DNA of 64,000 bases, taken from assembly GCA_963839535.1 (NCBI GenBank), contig CAWIVF010000008.1, positions 252,536 to 316,535 of the forward strand, given 5' to 3'. This document shows, one piece after another, positions 51,700 to 60,595 of the stretch (within the stretch, counting starts at the first letter, position 1; each line of letters opens with the position of its first letter). Both the position numbers and the translations under genes were made by a program. The notes beneath the pieces were generated by a model, which had not been told where the DNA came from, did not search any database, and saw nothing but the letters and a program-made list of their open reading frames with translations. Source of the DNA: RHKX01 sp963839535 (GTDB lineage Bacteria > Actinomycetota > Thermoleophilia > Solirubrobacterales > 70-9).

Positions 51700-54549
51700 G
51701 TGGGCGGTCAGGGCAAGAGCGGGGGGACGTCCCTGCTCGAACGCGACTCCGAGCTCGCCACGATCGCCGGGCTCGTCGACGAGGCGGTGGAGGGACGGGG
51801 TCAGCTCCTCCTGATCGAGGGGTCGCCGGGCATCGGCAAGACGCGACTTCTCTGGGAGGCTCGGCGCATGGCGGGCGAGCGCGGGCTCCGTGCCTTCGGC
51901 GCCCGCTGCGACGAGCTGGAGGACTCGATCGCCTTCGGCGTCGCCTCGCAGCTCCTGACCAGCCCCCTGCAGCGCGCAAAGCCCGCCGAGCGGGCGGCGC
52001 TGCTCGACGGCGCCGCCGCCCGCACCGCACCGCTGCTGCTCGGCATCGACGCCGGCGGCAAGGAGAGCGTGCCGCCGATCGGGGACCCCGGCCAGGCGAT
52101 GCAGGGCGCGCTGACCTGGCTGGTCGACAACCTCGCGACGCGCTCGCCGGTGGCGCTGCTCATCGACGACGCCCAGTGGGCTGACCTCGAATCCCTGCGC
52201 TGGCTCAACGCCTTGGAGAAGCGACTCGGCGAGGTCCCCGTCCTCGTCGCCATCACGGTTCGCAGCAGCGACGCCGAGTCGCGCAACGACGCGCTGAGCG
52301 CGCTCGCCGGCAGCGGCTCGTGCACGGTGCTGAGCCCACGGCCGCTCTCGGAGCCTGCGACGCAGGAGCTCCTCGCCGGCCGGCTTCGGGAGAAGCCGAG
52401 CGCACAGCTGTCAGCCACCGCCCTGAGCGTCACCGGCGGCAACCCCCTGATGCTCGACGCACTCGCGCTCGAGCTGCTCGCGCAGGACGCCGGAGCCGGA
52501 GCGAAGGCGGCGGAGGTCGCCAGGACGCTGGTCCCCGGCTCGCTGGTCCGCTCGGTGCTGCTGAGACTCAGGCGATTGCCGGCGGGCGCCGTTCCTGTGG
52601 CCGAGGCGCTCGCGATCCTCGGCGAGGCCTCCGCGGAGATCGCACTCGAGCTCGCCGGAGTCGACGAGGAGGCGGGCGAGCTCGCGATCGAGTCCCTCCA
52701 GGCCGCCGAATTGATCGAGGGCGGCGCCGAGCTGAGCTTCACGCACCCGATGATCCGCAGCACGATCCACGAGCAGATCTCCCCGCGACGGCGTCACCGT
52801 CGCCACGTGCAGGCGGCGATGCTCCTGCATCGCGAGGGCGAGGCGCCCGAGCGGATCGCCCCGCACCTGATCGCAACCGGGGACGACGAGGTGCCGGGCG
52901 GCGCCGAGATCCTCTTCGAGGCCGGCCGGCGGGTCTACGCGCTGGGCGCTCCGGAGGCCACCGTCCGCTACCTCCTGCGCGCCCTCGAGCTGCACCCCGA
53001 TCCGGGCACGCGCGCCGAGATCCTCCTGCAGCTCGGGGCCGCCGCGACCCGCGCGCTCGACGGCCGCGCGATCGACCACCTGGAGCAGGCCGTCGAGGCC
53101 GCGTCCCCGGGCGCGCAGCGCCGCTCCGCGCTGATGGAGCTGGGGCGGGCGCAGATGACGGTGCTGAACCTCGAGGCCGCGGCTGCGACCTTCGGGCGTG
53201 CCGCAGGCGACAGCGAGGGGGACCGCGAGCTCGAGCTGAGCGCCGAGGCGGAGCTCGCCTCCGCCCAGCTCAACCTGCACATCGCGGGCGCAGCAACGGC
53301 CCGGCTCGGCGAGTACCGCGGCGCCCTCGCCGGAGACACCCCCGCGGAGCGCAAGCTGCTCGCGGTATGCGCGTTCGCCGCGGCGCAGGCGAACGAGCCG
53401 GCCGCCGACGTGATCGAGCTCGCCTCGCGGGCATTCGGGCCCGGCGCCGTCCTCGTCGAGGAGCAGAGCTGCGCCAGCATCATCGTCGTCGAGGTATTGC
53501 TCGCGCTCGTCATGGTCGAGGGCTACGAGCTGCTCGAGCCGGCACTGGACAGCGCGATCGCCGACGCGCGCGATCGGGGCTGGCCGATCGGGTTCGCGAT
53601 GGCTTCCGCCGTGCGGTCCTGGATGCACCTTCGCCGCGGGGACCTGGCCGCGGCCGAGGCCGATGCCCTTGCCGCGGAGGACGTCCGCTCCCTGCACGGC
53701 GCAACGCCGCTCGACCTCTTCGTCACCGCCTTCCTCGCCCGGATCCTGCACGAGCGCGGCCAGAGCGACGAAGCCCTGGCACTGATCGCCGAGCGCTGCC
53801 CGGAGCCGATCCCCGATGCGGCCGTCTTCCAGCTCTGCCTGATGACCCGCGGCGAGATCCGGCTCGCGCACGGGCAGCCCGGCGAGGGCCTCGCCGACGT
53901 TCTCCTCGCCGGCGAGCGCGAGCTTCGCTTCGCCGGCTCCACCCCCGCCGCGCTGCCCTGGCGATCGGTCGCCGCCCTCGCCCTGCACGACGGCGACGCC
54001 GGCGACCGGGCTCGTGCGGCCGAGCTCGTCGCGGAGGAGCTCGACCTCGCGGAGGCGTCGGGAACCGCGCGCGCGATCGGGATCGCCCTGCGCGCCCAGG
54101 CCTTGATCGGCCCGCCGGACGACGCGGTCGAGACGCTTGGGCGCTCGGCCGAGTGCCTCCGCCGGGCCGGGGCCACGCTCGAGCAGGCCCGGTCGCTGGC
54201 CGAGCTCGGAGCGCTCCTCAGACGCCGGCGCCGCCAGCGCGATGCCCGCGAGCCCCTCCGCGAGGCCGCTGACCTCGCCGAGGCCTGCGGAGCGAGCGTC
54301 CTCGCTCGCCGCGCTCGCGAGGAGCTCGGCGCCACCGGGGTGTCGCACGCTCCGAGCGACGCCGAGGGCGTCGCCTCACTCACCCCGAGCGAGCTGCGCG
54401 CCGCCCGAATGGCCGCGGAGGGCCGCTCGAACCGCGAGATCGCCGAGGACCTCTTCGTCACCCCGAGGACCATCGAGATCCACCTCTCCCGCGCCTATCG
54501 CAAGCTCGACATCGGCTCGCGCCGCGAGCTGGCTGCGGCGCTCGCCTGA
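51700..54549 (+). CDS. LAL family (LuxR-type, ATP-binding, MalT-like) transcriptional regulator
   Basis: An intact 949-residue STAND-type regulator. An N-terminal AAA/NTPase domain has Walker A GSPGIGKTR (41-49) and Walker B VALLIDDAQWADLESLRWL. The middle is a long alpha-helical TPR-like region with many Ala-rich helices (ALYRALELHP-like repeats from about 400 to 860). The C-terminal 65 residues form a LuxR/GerE helix-turn-helix: SLTPSELRAARMAAEGRSNR, EIAEDLFVTPRTIEIHLSRA and YRKLDIGSR. Such proteins bind an inducer and ATP, oligomerise and activate promoters. A small gene (54558-54802) faces it from the other strand and may be linked. Confidence 0.94.
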   Translation: MGGQGKSGGTSLLERDSELATIAGLVDEAVEGRGQLLLIEGSPGIGKTRLLWEARRMAGERGLRAFGARCDELEDSIAFGVASQLLTSPLQRAKPAERAALLDGAAARTAPLLLGIDAGGKESVPPIGDPGQAMQGALTWLVDNLATRSPVALLIDDAQWADLESLRWLNALEKRLGEVPVLVAITVRSSDAESRNDALSALAGSGSCTVLSPRPLSEPATQELLAGRLREKPSAQLSATALSVTGGNPLMLDALALELLAQDAGAGAKAAEVARTLVPGSLVRSVLLRLRRLPAGAVPVAEALAILGEASAEIALELAGVDEEAGELAIESLQAAELIEGGAELSFTHPMIRSTIHEQISPRRRHRRHVQAAMLLHREGEAPERIAPHLIATGDDEVPGGAEILFEAGRRVYALGAPEATVRYLLRALELHPDPGTRAEILLQLGAAATRALDGRAIDHLEQAVEAASPGAQRRSALMELGRAQMTVLNLEAAAATFGRAAGDSEGDRELELSAEAELASAQLNLHIAGAATARLGEYRGALAGDTPAERKLLAVCAFAAAQANEPAADVIELASRAFGPGAVLVEEQSCASIIVVEVLLALVMVEGYELLEPALDSAIADARDRGWPIGFAMASAVRSWMHLRRGDLAAAEADALAAEDVRSLHGATPLDLFVTAFLARILHERGQSDEALALIAERCPEPIPDAAVFQLCLMTRGEIRLAHGQPGEGLADVLLAGERELRFAGSTPAALPWRSVAALALHDGDAGDRARAAELVAEELDLAEASGTARAIGIALRAQALIGPPDDAVETLGRSAECLRRAGATLEQARSLAELGALLRRRRRQRDAREPLREAADLAEACGASVLARRAREELGATGVSHAPSDAEGVASLTPSELRAARMAAEGRSNREIAEDLFVTPRTIEIHLSRAYRKLDIGSRRELAAALA

Positions 54550-54557
54550 CCCGACGC

Positions 54558-54802
54558 TCAGCGGTTCTTCTCGATCGCGCGGGGACGACCGCGCGCTGGG
54601 CCTCGAGGGCGTCCATCAGCTCGAGCCACCCGTGGAAGTCGCTGGGCACCCCGTCGGCACCCGACCGGATCGTTCCCGCGATCGGGCCCGCAGGGGCGGA
54701 GAAGCTGACGAGGATCTCGACCGGGTGGGCCGCTGGGCGCGCGTGGTTCTCGCTTTCATCGATCACACCGCCCAGCCTTCCGGAGGCGAGGGGACTTGTC
54801 AT
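54558..54802 (-). CDS. Small protein next to the LAL regulator, about 80 aa, frameshifted at the end
   Basis: From ATG 54802: MTSPLASGRLGGVIDESENH, then HPVEILVSFSAPAGPIAGTI, DGVPSDFHGWLELMDALEAQ and R. A slip near 54580 gives AIEKNR and the stop at 54558. The F-x-GWLELMDALE segment recurs in small proteins near LuxR/LAL-type regulators of this lineage as I recall, though I cannot name the family. The gene converges on the LAL gene with 8 bp between stops. A GTTTCGG/CCGAAAC palindrome lies upstream. Possibly a small cytoplasmic accessory or ligand-binding protein; this is inference. Confidence 0.5.
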
Positions 54803-54822
54803 TACGGTCGGAGCCCTCAGGT

Positions 54823-54850
54823 GTTTCGGTTTTGCGGGCGCCGCCGAAAC
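54823..54850. promoter_or_regulatory. Inverted repeat in the divergent gap before the secreted Ig-like gene
   Basis: GTTTCGG (54823-54829) and CCGAAAC (54844-54850) are perfect inverted arms around 14 bases. The repeat lies between the small gene starting at 54802 and a -10-like TAGGTT (54872-54877) that precedes the secreted protein gene. It could be an operator, for example for the adjacent LAL regulator. Confidence 0.4.
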
Positions 54851-54904
54851 CGTCTCGGGAACCGCGGCTAGGTTCGACCGACTGCAAGCGAGCTGGAGGT
54901 CGAC

Positions 54905-55836
54905 ATGGCGGGACGAAAGAGACGGAATGGACGAGGGGGAAGGCGCCTCGGGCTCCTGATCGCGGGTGCGGCCTCGACCTTGACCCTGCTGGCGCCGGGC
55001 GCGGCATCCGCCGAGGTGCTGCACGACCAGATCGATCTGACCTCGCCGGAGTCGACGACCTCCCAGGACTTCGAAGCGGAGTTCAACGAGTACGACTCGC
55101 TGACGGCAGACGACTTCACGGTCCCGGCCGGTCAGGTCTGGCAGCTCGAGTCCGGTCTGATCCGCGGCAAGGCGTTTGGAACCTCGACGACCTCCACCGT
55201 CAACGTGCGGTTCTACCGCGATGCCGGTGGCCTCCCCGGCACACCGATCTTCTCGGCCCAGCTCCAGGCGCCCGGCTACCCGCGCTTCCAGCTTCCGCTC
55301 GCCGCGGTCCCGGACCTCGCGGCGGGCCACTACTGGCTCAGCGTCCAGGCCGTCCTCAACGCGGTCAGCTTCGGTGACCCGCAGCAGTGGTTCTGGGCCG
55401 AGCACAGCGAAGGGTTCGGCAGCCTGGCGGCCTTCACCAACCCCGGGCAGGGCTTCCCCAACAGCTGCGGTGCCTTCGGCCCCCGCAGCACCTGCCTCCC
55501 GGGACACCCGGCGCCCGACCAGTCCTTCAGCCTCAGTGGCGTCCGCAAGGACGTCGCGCCGCCGGAGACGACGATCGACAAGGCCCCGACGAAGCTGAAG
55601 CTGAAGGGGACGAAGAAGAAGGTCAGGGCGACGTTCGAGTTCAGCTCCAGCGAGGCGGGCTCGACCTTCGAATGCAGCGTCGACGAAGGCTGCCTTCAAG
55701 GCCTGCACCTAGCCCGTTCAAGGTGAAGCTGAAGAAGGGCAGGCACACGTTCGAGGTGGCGGCGACCGACCTCGCCGGCAACACCGACCCGACCCCGGCG
55801 AAGGCCAAGGTCAAGGTCGTCAGGAAGAGGAGCTAG
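54905..55836 (+). CDS. Secreted protein with C-terminal Ig-like domain, frameshifted
   Basis: ATG 54905 follows GGAGGTC. The signal peptide runs through LGLLIAGAASTLTLLAPGAA. The first domain (DFEAEFNEYDSLTADDFTVP, VNVRFYRDAGGLPGTPIFSA, HYWLSVQAVLNAVS) is a beta-sandwich also seen in exported proteins of soil actinobacteria and myxobacteria. The C-terminus is a bacterial Ig-like module: PPETTIDKAPTKLKLKGTKK, FEFSSSEAGSTFECSVDEG and, after a slip near 55690, FKVKLKKGRHTFEVAATDLA. About 310 residues. It should be extracellular, with a possible adhesive or surface role. Confidence 0.72.
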
Positions 55837-55840
55837 CGCG

Positions 55841-58206
55841 ATGAGCATGATCAGAAGGCTCACCGCGTTCTCGCTGACCGTTCTGGCGCTGCTCCTGACG
55901 CTGCCATCGCTCGCCTCGGCGGCCACGATCAACGTCGACACCGGAGCTCCGGACTCGGCGAACTCGGTGACCGACGCCGACGCGCAATGCAGCCCGCGTG
56001 AAGCCGTCATCTCAGCGAACCAGAACAGCCTGACGACGCCGATCAACGTCAGCGACTGCGCCGCCGCGGGCACGGCCGGCGGCGACACGGTTGCGATTCC
56101 CGCCGGGATATTCACGCTGACCGTCCCGGGCGAGGACGACACCTCGGAGGGCGGCGACCTCGACCTCCTCGATCAGACCACCGTTCAGGGCGCGGGCGCC
56201 GAACTCGACGACCCTCGATCAGGACGTGGCCGGCCAGCGCGTGATCCACATGCCGTCCGGGTCGCCCTCGGGGCTCGTCCTCTCCCAGATGTCGATCACG
56301 GGCGGCTCACTCACGCCGAACGGCAACATCGACGACGCGCGGAGGCAGGCGTGTATCTCGTCAGCGGAGCCCCGGACATCCAGCAGGTGCGGGTCTTCGA
56401 CAACTACATCACGACCTCGGGCGGTGGATTCGCCGGCGGAGGCGGGATTGCGATCTTCGGCGACGGGTCGATCGGTCAGATCGAGATCACCGACGTGACC
56501 GCCACCGACAACGAGGTCGTCAACCGACTTCGGCAATGCGCAGGGCGGCGGGATCTGGGTCGGCAGTGGCGGGCCGGTCCTGACGAGGGTGCGCCTGAAC
56601 GACAACGGCGTCGACTCCCCCTACAACTCAAGCGGCGGCGGTGCCTACCTGAACAACGCGACGGTCACCCGAGCCGTCGTCGACAACAACGAGGTCTCCG
56701 TGTGGAGCTCTCGAATCAGGAGTACGACGGCGCCGGCGCCTACGGCGCCGGGCTCTACGGGGACGTCAACGGCATCTCGGTGAGCGACTCGACGATCATC
56801 AACAACGACGTGATCACCCTCGGCGGGAGCGATGGGGGCGGGGGCGGCATCTTCACCACGGTGGTGGCGCCGGATTCAACGACTTCACGAACCTGACGAT
56901 CGCCGACAACACGGTGGCGGCAGGGGACGAGGCGCTCGGTGGCGGCTTCGGGGCGAGTGCCGCCGTGGACCTGAGCTTCGTCACCCTCTCGGGGAACACG
57001 GCGAGCGCCACGGCGGCATCACCCGATGCGATCGCCGCGGTCGGCGCGAACTTCATCCGCCTCCGCGCGACCGCGATCGACAACGCCGTGGCCGGCCGAG
57101 GCATGCGGGACCGGCACCGACGCGAGCACCCAGGGCGGCACCTTCGCGTCCGCGGGAGCCAACGCCGGCGGTTGGAACCACGTGCAACCTCGTGCGGGGA
57201 CTGACGTCGAGGGTCTCGCCCCGGGCGGTCTGGGTCTCGGGGCCCTCTCGGATCACACCGGCGGATCCAGTGCCTACCAGGCGGGCGCGACGGGCTTCAG
57301 GGCGCCGATCACGACCCGGGAGCCGACGACCTCGAGCGTCCTGCTCGACCGCGCCGCGACCTGCACCGACGCCGACGGCGGCACGGTCGCGACGGATGCG
57401 CGGGGAACCACCCGCCCGCAGGGCGACGCCTGCGACACGGGAGCGCACGAGCGCTTCGTGGCTCCCGACGCCGACGCCGACGGCGTCCCGACGACAGCGA
57501 CAACTGCCCGGGCACGTCAAACGCCGATCAGGCGAACCTCGACGGCGACGGAGCGGGCGACGCCTGCGACAACGACACGGACGGCGACGGGGTCGCGAAC
57601 GGCTCCGACAACTGCCCGAGCACGGCCAACTCCGATCAGGCGAACCTCGACGGCGACGGGGCGGGCGACGCCTGCGACAACGACACCGACGGTGACGGGG
57701 TCGCAAACGGGCCCGACAACTGCCCGACGGACGCGAACCCGGATCAGGCCGACTTCGACGCCAACGGCCAGGGCGACGCCTGCGACCCGCCTCCGCCCGC
57801 TCCCGATCCGGCCAAGGCCTGCAAGAACGCGAAGCCGACGATCGAGGGCACCAAGAAGGACGACAAGATCAGGGGCACCGAGGGCAAGGACATCATCTTC
57901 GCCGGCTCCGGCGACGACCGGGTCAAGGGGCTGGGAGGCAACGACGTCCTCTGTCTCGGCCCGGGCAACGACAGGGCCAACGCCGGTGACGGCAACGACG
58001 CGATCAGCGCCTCGGGCGGCCGGGACAAGATCAACGGGGGCGACGGCGACGACAAGCTGCTCGGCTCCGGAGCTCCCGACAAGGTCAAGGGCGGCGCCGG
58101 CGACGACATCCTCAACGGCGGGCCGTCGAGCTCGGACATCTGCGACGGCGGCGAGGGCACCGACAGCGCGAAGCGCGGCTGCGACAAGCAGATCTCGATC
58201 CCCTGA
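55841..58206 (+). CDS. Large secreted CSLREA - parallel beta-helix - TSP3 - RTX repeat protein, multiply frameshifted
   Basis: ATG 55841 starts a signal peptide (AFSLTVLALLLTLPSLASAA) followed by a CSLREA-type motif (CSPREAVISANQNS). The body, in several frames, is a right-handed beta-helix: LVLSQMSITGGSLTPNGNID, GIAIFGDGSIGQIEITDVTA, GGAYLNNATVTRAVVDNNEV and VTLSGNTASATAA. Three thrombospondin type 3 repeats (NLDGDGAGDACDNDTDGDGV) follow. The end is a hemolysin-type calcium-binding region (GKDIIFAGSGDDRVKGLGGN, GDGNDAISASGGRDKINGGD, GAGDDILNGG). About 790 residues. Calcium should fold the tail after secretion. A surface adhesin or biofilm role is inferred. Confidence 0.72.
57499..57722 (+). 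repeat. Tandem 108-bp repeats encoding TSP3 modules
   Basis: Units 57499-57606 and 57607-57714 are about 95% identical at the DNA level and each encodes one 36-residue TSP3 repeat; a third, more diverged unit starts at 57715. They are coding tandem repeats likely to vary in number between strains. Confidence 0.8.
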
Positions 58207-58283
58207 GCCGCGGGTTTCGGATACTCAATCAGGAGTAGAAGAGCATGATCAGCGAGCACATCCGCGGAAACGTGCTTGGCAAA

Positions 58284-58560
58284 GTGGCTACTGCACGGTG
58301 GATGGGGACTGCCTTCCAGACGACGGCTGCACGGGAGCTTCAACCTGCAATGGCGGTACCTGCACCGACGAGGGCCACCCGTCGACCGGCCTGCCGTGCA
58401 GCGCTGGCGTGGGAGCCTGCCAGAGAACCGGCATGCTCGTCTGCAGCGGCAACGGCGGGCTGATCTGCTCGGCCAACCCCGGGCCGCCGAACGCTGAAAC
58501 CTGCAACGGCCTCGATGACGACTGCGACGGCGAGATCGACGACGACACGGGCGGACAGCC
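58284..58560 (+). pseudogene. Fragment of a Cys-rich MopE/myxobacterial-type secreted protein
   Basis: In one frame this reads GYCTVDGDCLPDDGCTGAST, CNGGTCTDEGHPSTGLPCSA, GVGACQRTGMLVCSGNGGL and ETCNGLDDDCDGEIDDDTGG. The CNGLDDDCDG-x-IDD motif is the Cys/Asp-rich module common in secreted proteins of myxobacteria and in MopE of Methylococcus. There is no start codon, signal peptide or continuation, so only an internal piece is present. It is out of place next to high-GC actinobacterial genes and supports the view that the patch is foreign. Confidence 0.55.
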
Positions 58561-58978
58561 CCGCGGAGACGGCGGCAGATATCGACGAGTCGACGATCTT
58601 CAATGACATCTCCCTCGCTGCGCAGACATCGCGACGGCAGCGGTAGGCAGCGACGAGGTCGGACTCGATGCGCTCGGAGCCGTCGATCTTGGCGCTGTCA
58701 GTGGGCGCGAGAGAGGTACGGAAAAATCGATAGGCGAGGCTGACATCGAGACCGACGCAGACGGCGTGCTCGAGCTCGGTCACAAAGATGCTGCGGCGGC
58801 GAACGTGGCGGACGAGAGACACGGCGACGGCGATATCGCGCCCGAAGCGATCGCGAGAAGAGAGCTCGCGGCAAAAGCCGTCACGACTGGGTAGATCCTC
58901 GATGATGAGGTCGCCAAAGCCGAGATCGAGTGCGATGCCGTTGGTGGTCCGAGTGACGGAGGTCTTAGTGAGGCTCAA
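58340..58978 (-). CDS. Possible foreign coding sequence of unknown function
   Basis: A minus-strand frame opens from about 59125. TTG 58978 begins LSLTKTSVTRTTNGIALDLG, then FGDLIIEDLPSRDGFCRELS, FVTELEHAVCVGLDVSLAYR and FFRTSLAPTDSAKIDGSER. Codon third positions are mostly C or T in this frame down to about 58610, which looks like real coding use but with more T than the neighbouring genes. No start codon with a ribosome site is visible, and the lower part is antisense to the MopE-like fragment. I recognise no family. It is most likely a fragment of an acquired gene. Confidence 0.3.
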   Translation of the reverse strand: MSLTKTSVTRTTNGIALDLGFGDLIIEDLPSRDGFCRELSSRDRFGRDIAVAVSLVRHVRRRSIFVTELEHAVCVGLDVSLAYRFFRTSLAPTDSAKIDGSERIESDLVAAYRCRRDVCAAREMSLKIVDSSISAAVSAGLSARVVVDLAVAVVIEAVAGFSVRRPGVGRADQPAVAAADEHAGSLAGSHASAARQAGRRVALVGAGTAIAG

Positions 58979-59263
58979 TGACGTGTTCGCTCTGGCGAAA
59001 GAGAGCAGCTCTGCGGTGGTAATCTGCCAGGAGGGAGCAGTGGGAATCGGCGGCGGTGCCGCAGCGACATGAGCGCAGAGCGACCTCAGGCTGCGCCGTT
59101 CGGGACCCGAGTTGTCGGATGGGAACGTTTAAGAGGAAGAGGAGGACGGGGACCTGTTCACCTGGTGGGGGCGGCGGTCCGCAACTAGAGCTTCACGACT
59201 ACAGGTCAGGTCACTGCTTACTTCGTTTGCATCAGTTTGTAGGAGACTTGCGCATCGGCTCCG

Positions 59264-59294
59264 CCGCCTCCGCGCCACGTCGGCACGGAGGCGG
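59264..59294 (-). terminator. Hairpin downstream of the second histone-like gene
   Basis: CCGCCTCCG (59264-59272) pairs perfectly with CGGAGGCGG (59286-59294) 17 bases past the stop of the minus-strand histone-like gene. There is no T-run, so termination is possible but not certain. Confidence 0.4.
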
Positions 59295-59310
59295 AGGGCC
59301 GGGATCCTAG

Positions 59311-59963
59311 CTACTCGACGAGGAGCGCGTCTGCGCGCCCTTCTTCGCCGCGGCGCTGCGCTTGGCGGCGTTGCGCTTGCGCGTCGCGGCGGCCTTCTTG
59401 GCGGCGGCGCTGCGGCTCGAGGCCGTCGTGCTCTTGCTCGCGGTCTTCGCGGTCGACGCCGTCGACTTGGCGCTCGAGCGGGCGGTGCGGGCCGTCGACT
59501 TCGCGCCGCGCTTGGCACTGCTCGCCGTCGACTAGGCGCTGCGCTTGGCGCTGGTCGCGGTCGACTTGCGCCACGCTTCGCGGTGCTCGCCGTCGACGAG
59601 GCGCTCCGCTTGGCGGCGGTGCCGGTCCGCTTCGCGCCGCGCTTGGCGCTCGTGGCCGTCGCGCGCGTCGTCCGCGATGCCGTCTGGGCGCTCGGAGCTG
59701 GCCACGCCGCGCCGCTCTGCGCCTGGGCGCCGAGCACGTTGGTGTCGCCGGGCAGCCGCTTCTCGAGCTCAGCTGCGAGGGCGCGGAAGTTCTCGGCCGC
59801 TTCGCGCACGCCACTTCTCGGCCTTCTTCTTGCCCGTGCCGAGTCCCGCGGACGCTCGCGCGAGCTGGTCGGCGGCGCTCTTGCGAACGCCGTTCTTGCG
59901 CAGCTGAGTGAACAGATCGTCGTCGCGCTTACGCGACTTCTTCGACTTCTTCGACTTCGCCAT
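59311..59963 (-). CDS. Second Lys/Ala/Ser-rich histone-like protein, multiply frameshifted
   Basis: ATG 59963 follows GGAGGAGAC. The N-terminus MAKSKKSKKSRKRDDDLFTQ, then LRKNGVRKSAADQLARASAG, is a short folded head. After a slip near 59812 comes REAAENFRALAAELEKRLPG, then a long tail of SAKRGAKRTGTAAKRSAS-type repeats with several frame changes, ending AAATRKRNAAKRSAAAKKGA and DALLVE. Alanine/lysine/serine tails of this sort are typical of H1-like nucleoid proteins. The head-tail order is the reverse of the protein at 26754 (tail first), so they are probably not simple duplicates. It should coat or bundle DNA. Confidence 0.62.
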
Positions 59964-60043
59964 TTCCGTCTCCTCCGGTTCGGTTGGGAATGTGGCCGTA
60001 GTCAATCGGTTTCGCGACGAGCGCGTCCCGAGGGATGCCGAAG

Positions 60044-60595
60044 CTAGAAGGGCAGGTCGTCGGCGACGTCGGCGAGCCGCGGAGCCGCCTGGTCGCGCTC
60101 GGAGACGAGCGGGTCCCCGATCGGCCATTCGATACAGACCTGCGGGTCGTTCCAGGCGATCTCGGCCTCGGTCTCGGGGTCGTAGTACGAGGTCAGCTTG
60201 TAGGTGACGTCAGCGACCTCGCTCAGCACCTGGAAGCCGTGCGCGAAGCCGACCGGGACCCAGAGCTGGCGGTGGCGCTCGTCGTCGAGGATGTGCCCCT
60301 CCCACTGGCAGTAGGTGGGCGAGTCCCGACGCAGGTCCACGGCCACGTCGAAGATCCGGCCGCGAGCGCAGCGGATCAGCTTCCCCTGGCCGGGATCGGT
60401 CTGGAAGTGCATGCCGCGGAGCGTCCCCCGCTGGGTCGAGCGGGAGTGGTTCTCCTGGACGAACTCGGCGTCGATCCCGAGCTCGCGCCAGCGGTCGGCG
60501 CGGAAGCTCTCGATCAGGAAGCCGCGCTCGTCGCCGAACGCGCGCGGCTCGATCGCGACGAGCCCGCCGATCGCGGTGTCGACCAGGGTCGGCAT
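60044..60595 (-). CDS. rmlC: dTDP-4-dehydrorhamnose 3,5-epimerase
   Basis: A 183-residue cupin epimerase, third step of dTDP-L-rhamnose synthesis. Motifs: PRAFGDERGFLIESFRADRW, FVQENHSRSTQRGTLRGMHF with the catalytic His, GRIFDVAVDLRRDSPTY, and WVPVGFAHGFQVLSE. The ATG overlaps the rmlB stop (TGATG), so it is translated with it. It is the last gene of the operon. Confidence 0.96.
   Translation of the reverse strand: MPTLVDTAIGGLVAIEPRAFGDERGFLIESFRADRWRELGIDAEFVQENHSRSTQRGTLRGMHFQTDPGQGKLIRCARGRIFDVAVDLRRDSPTYCQWEGHILDDERHRQLWVPVGFAHGFQVLSEVADVTYKLTSYYDPETEAEIAWNDPQVCIEWPIGDPLVSERDQAAPRLADVADDLPF

Larger units (their letters stand above)
58207..59310. other. Lower-GC, foreign-looking patch
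   Basis: Between the stop of the CSLREA protein and the histone-like gene the base composition falls visibly (more A/T, including stretches such as GTACGGAAAAATCGATAGG), and no actinobacterial gene is recognisable. It holds a MopE-like fragment and a possible minus-strand gene with T-ending codons, and otherwise unassigned DNA from about 59126 to 59263. It is a candidate for a recently acquired or chimeric segment. Confidence 0.55.

Noticed and set aside
57499..57722. Regularly spaced near-identical repeats that might suggest a CRISPR array
   Set aside because: The units are 108 bp, directly adjacent and coding for TSP3 modules in frame; there are no short repeats with unique spacers and no cas genes.
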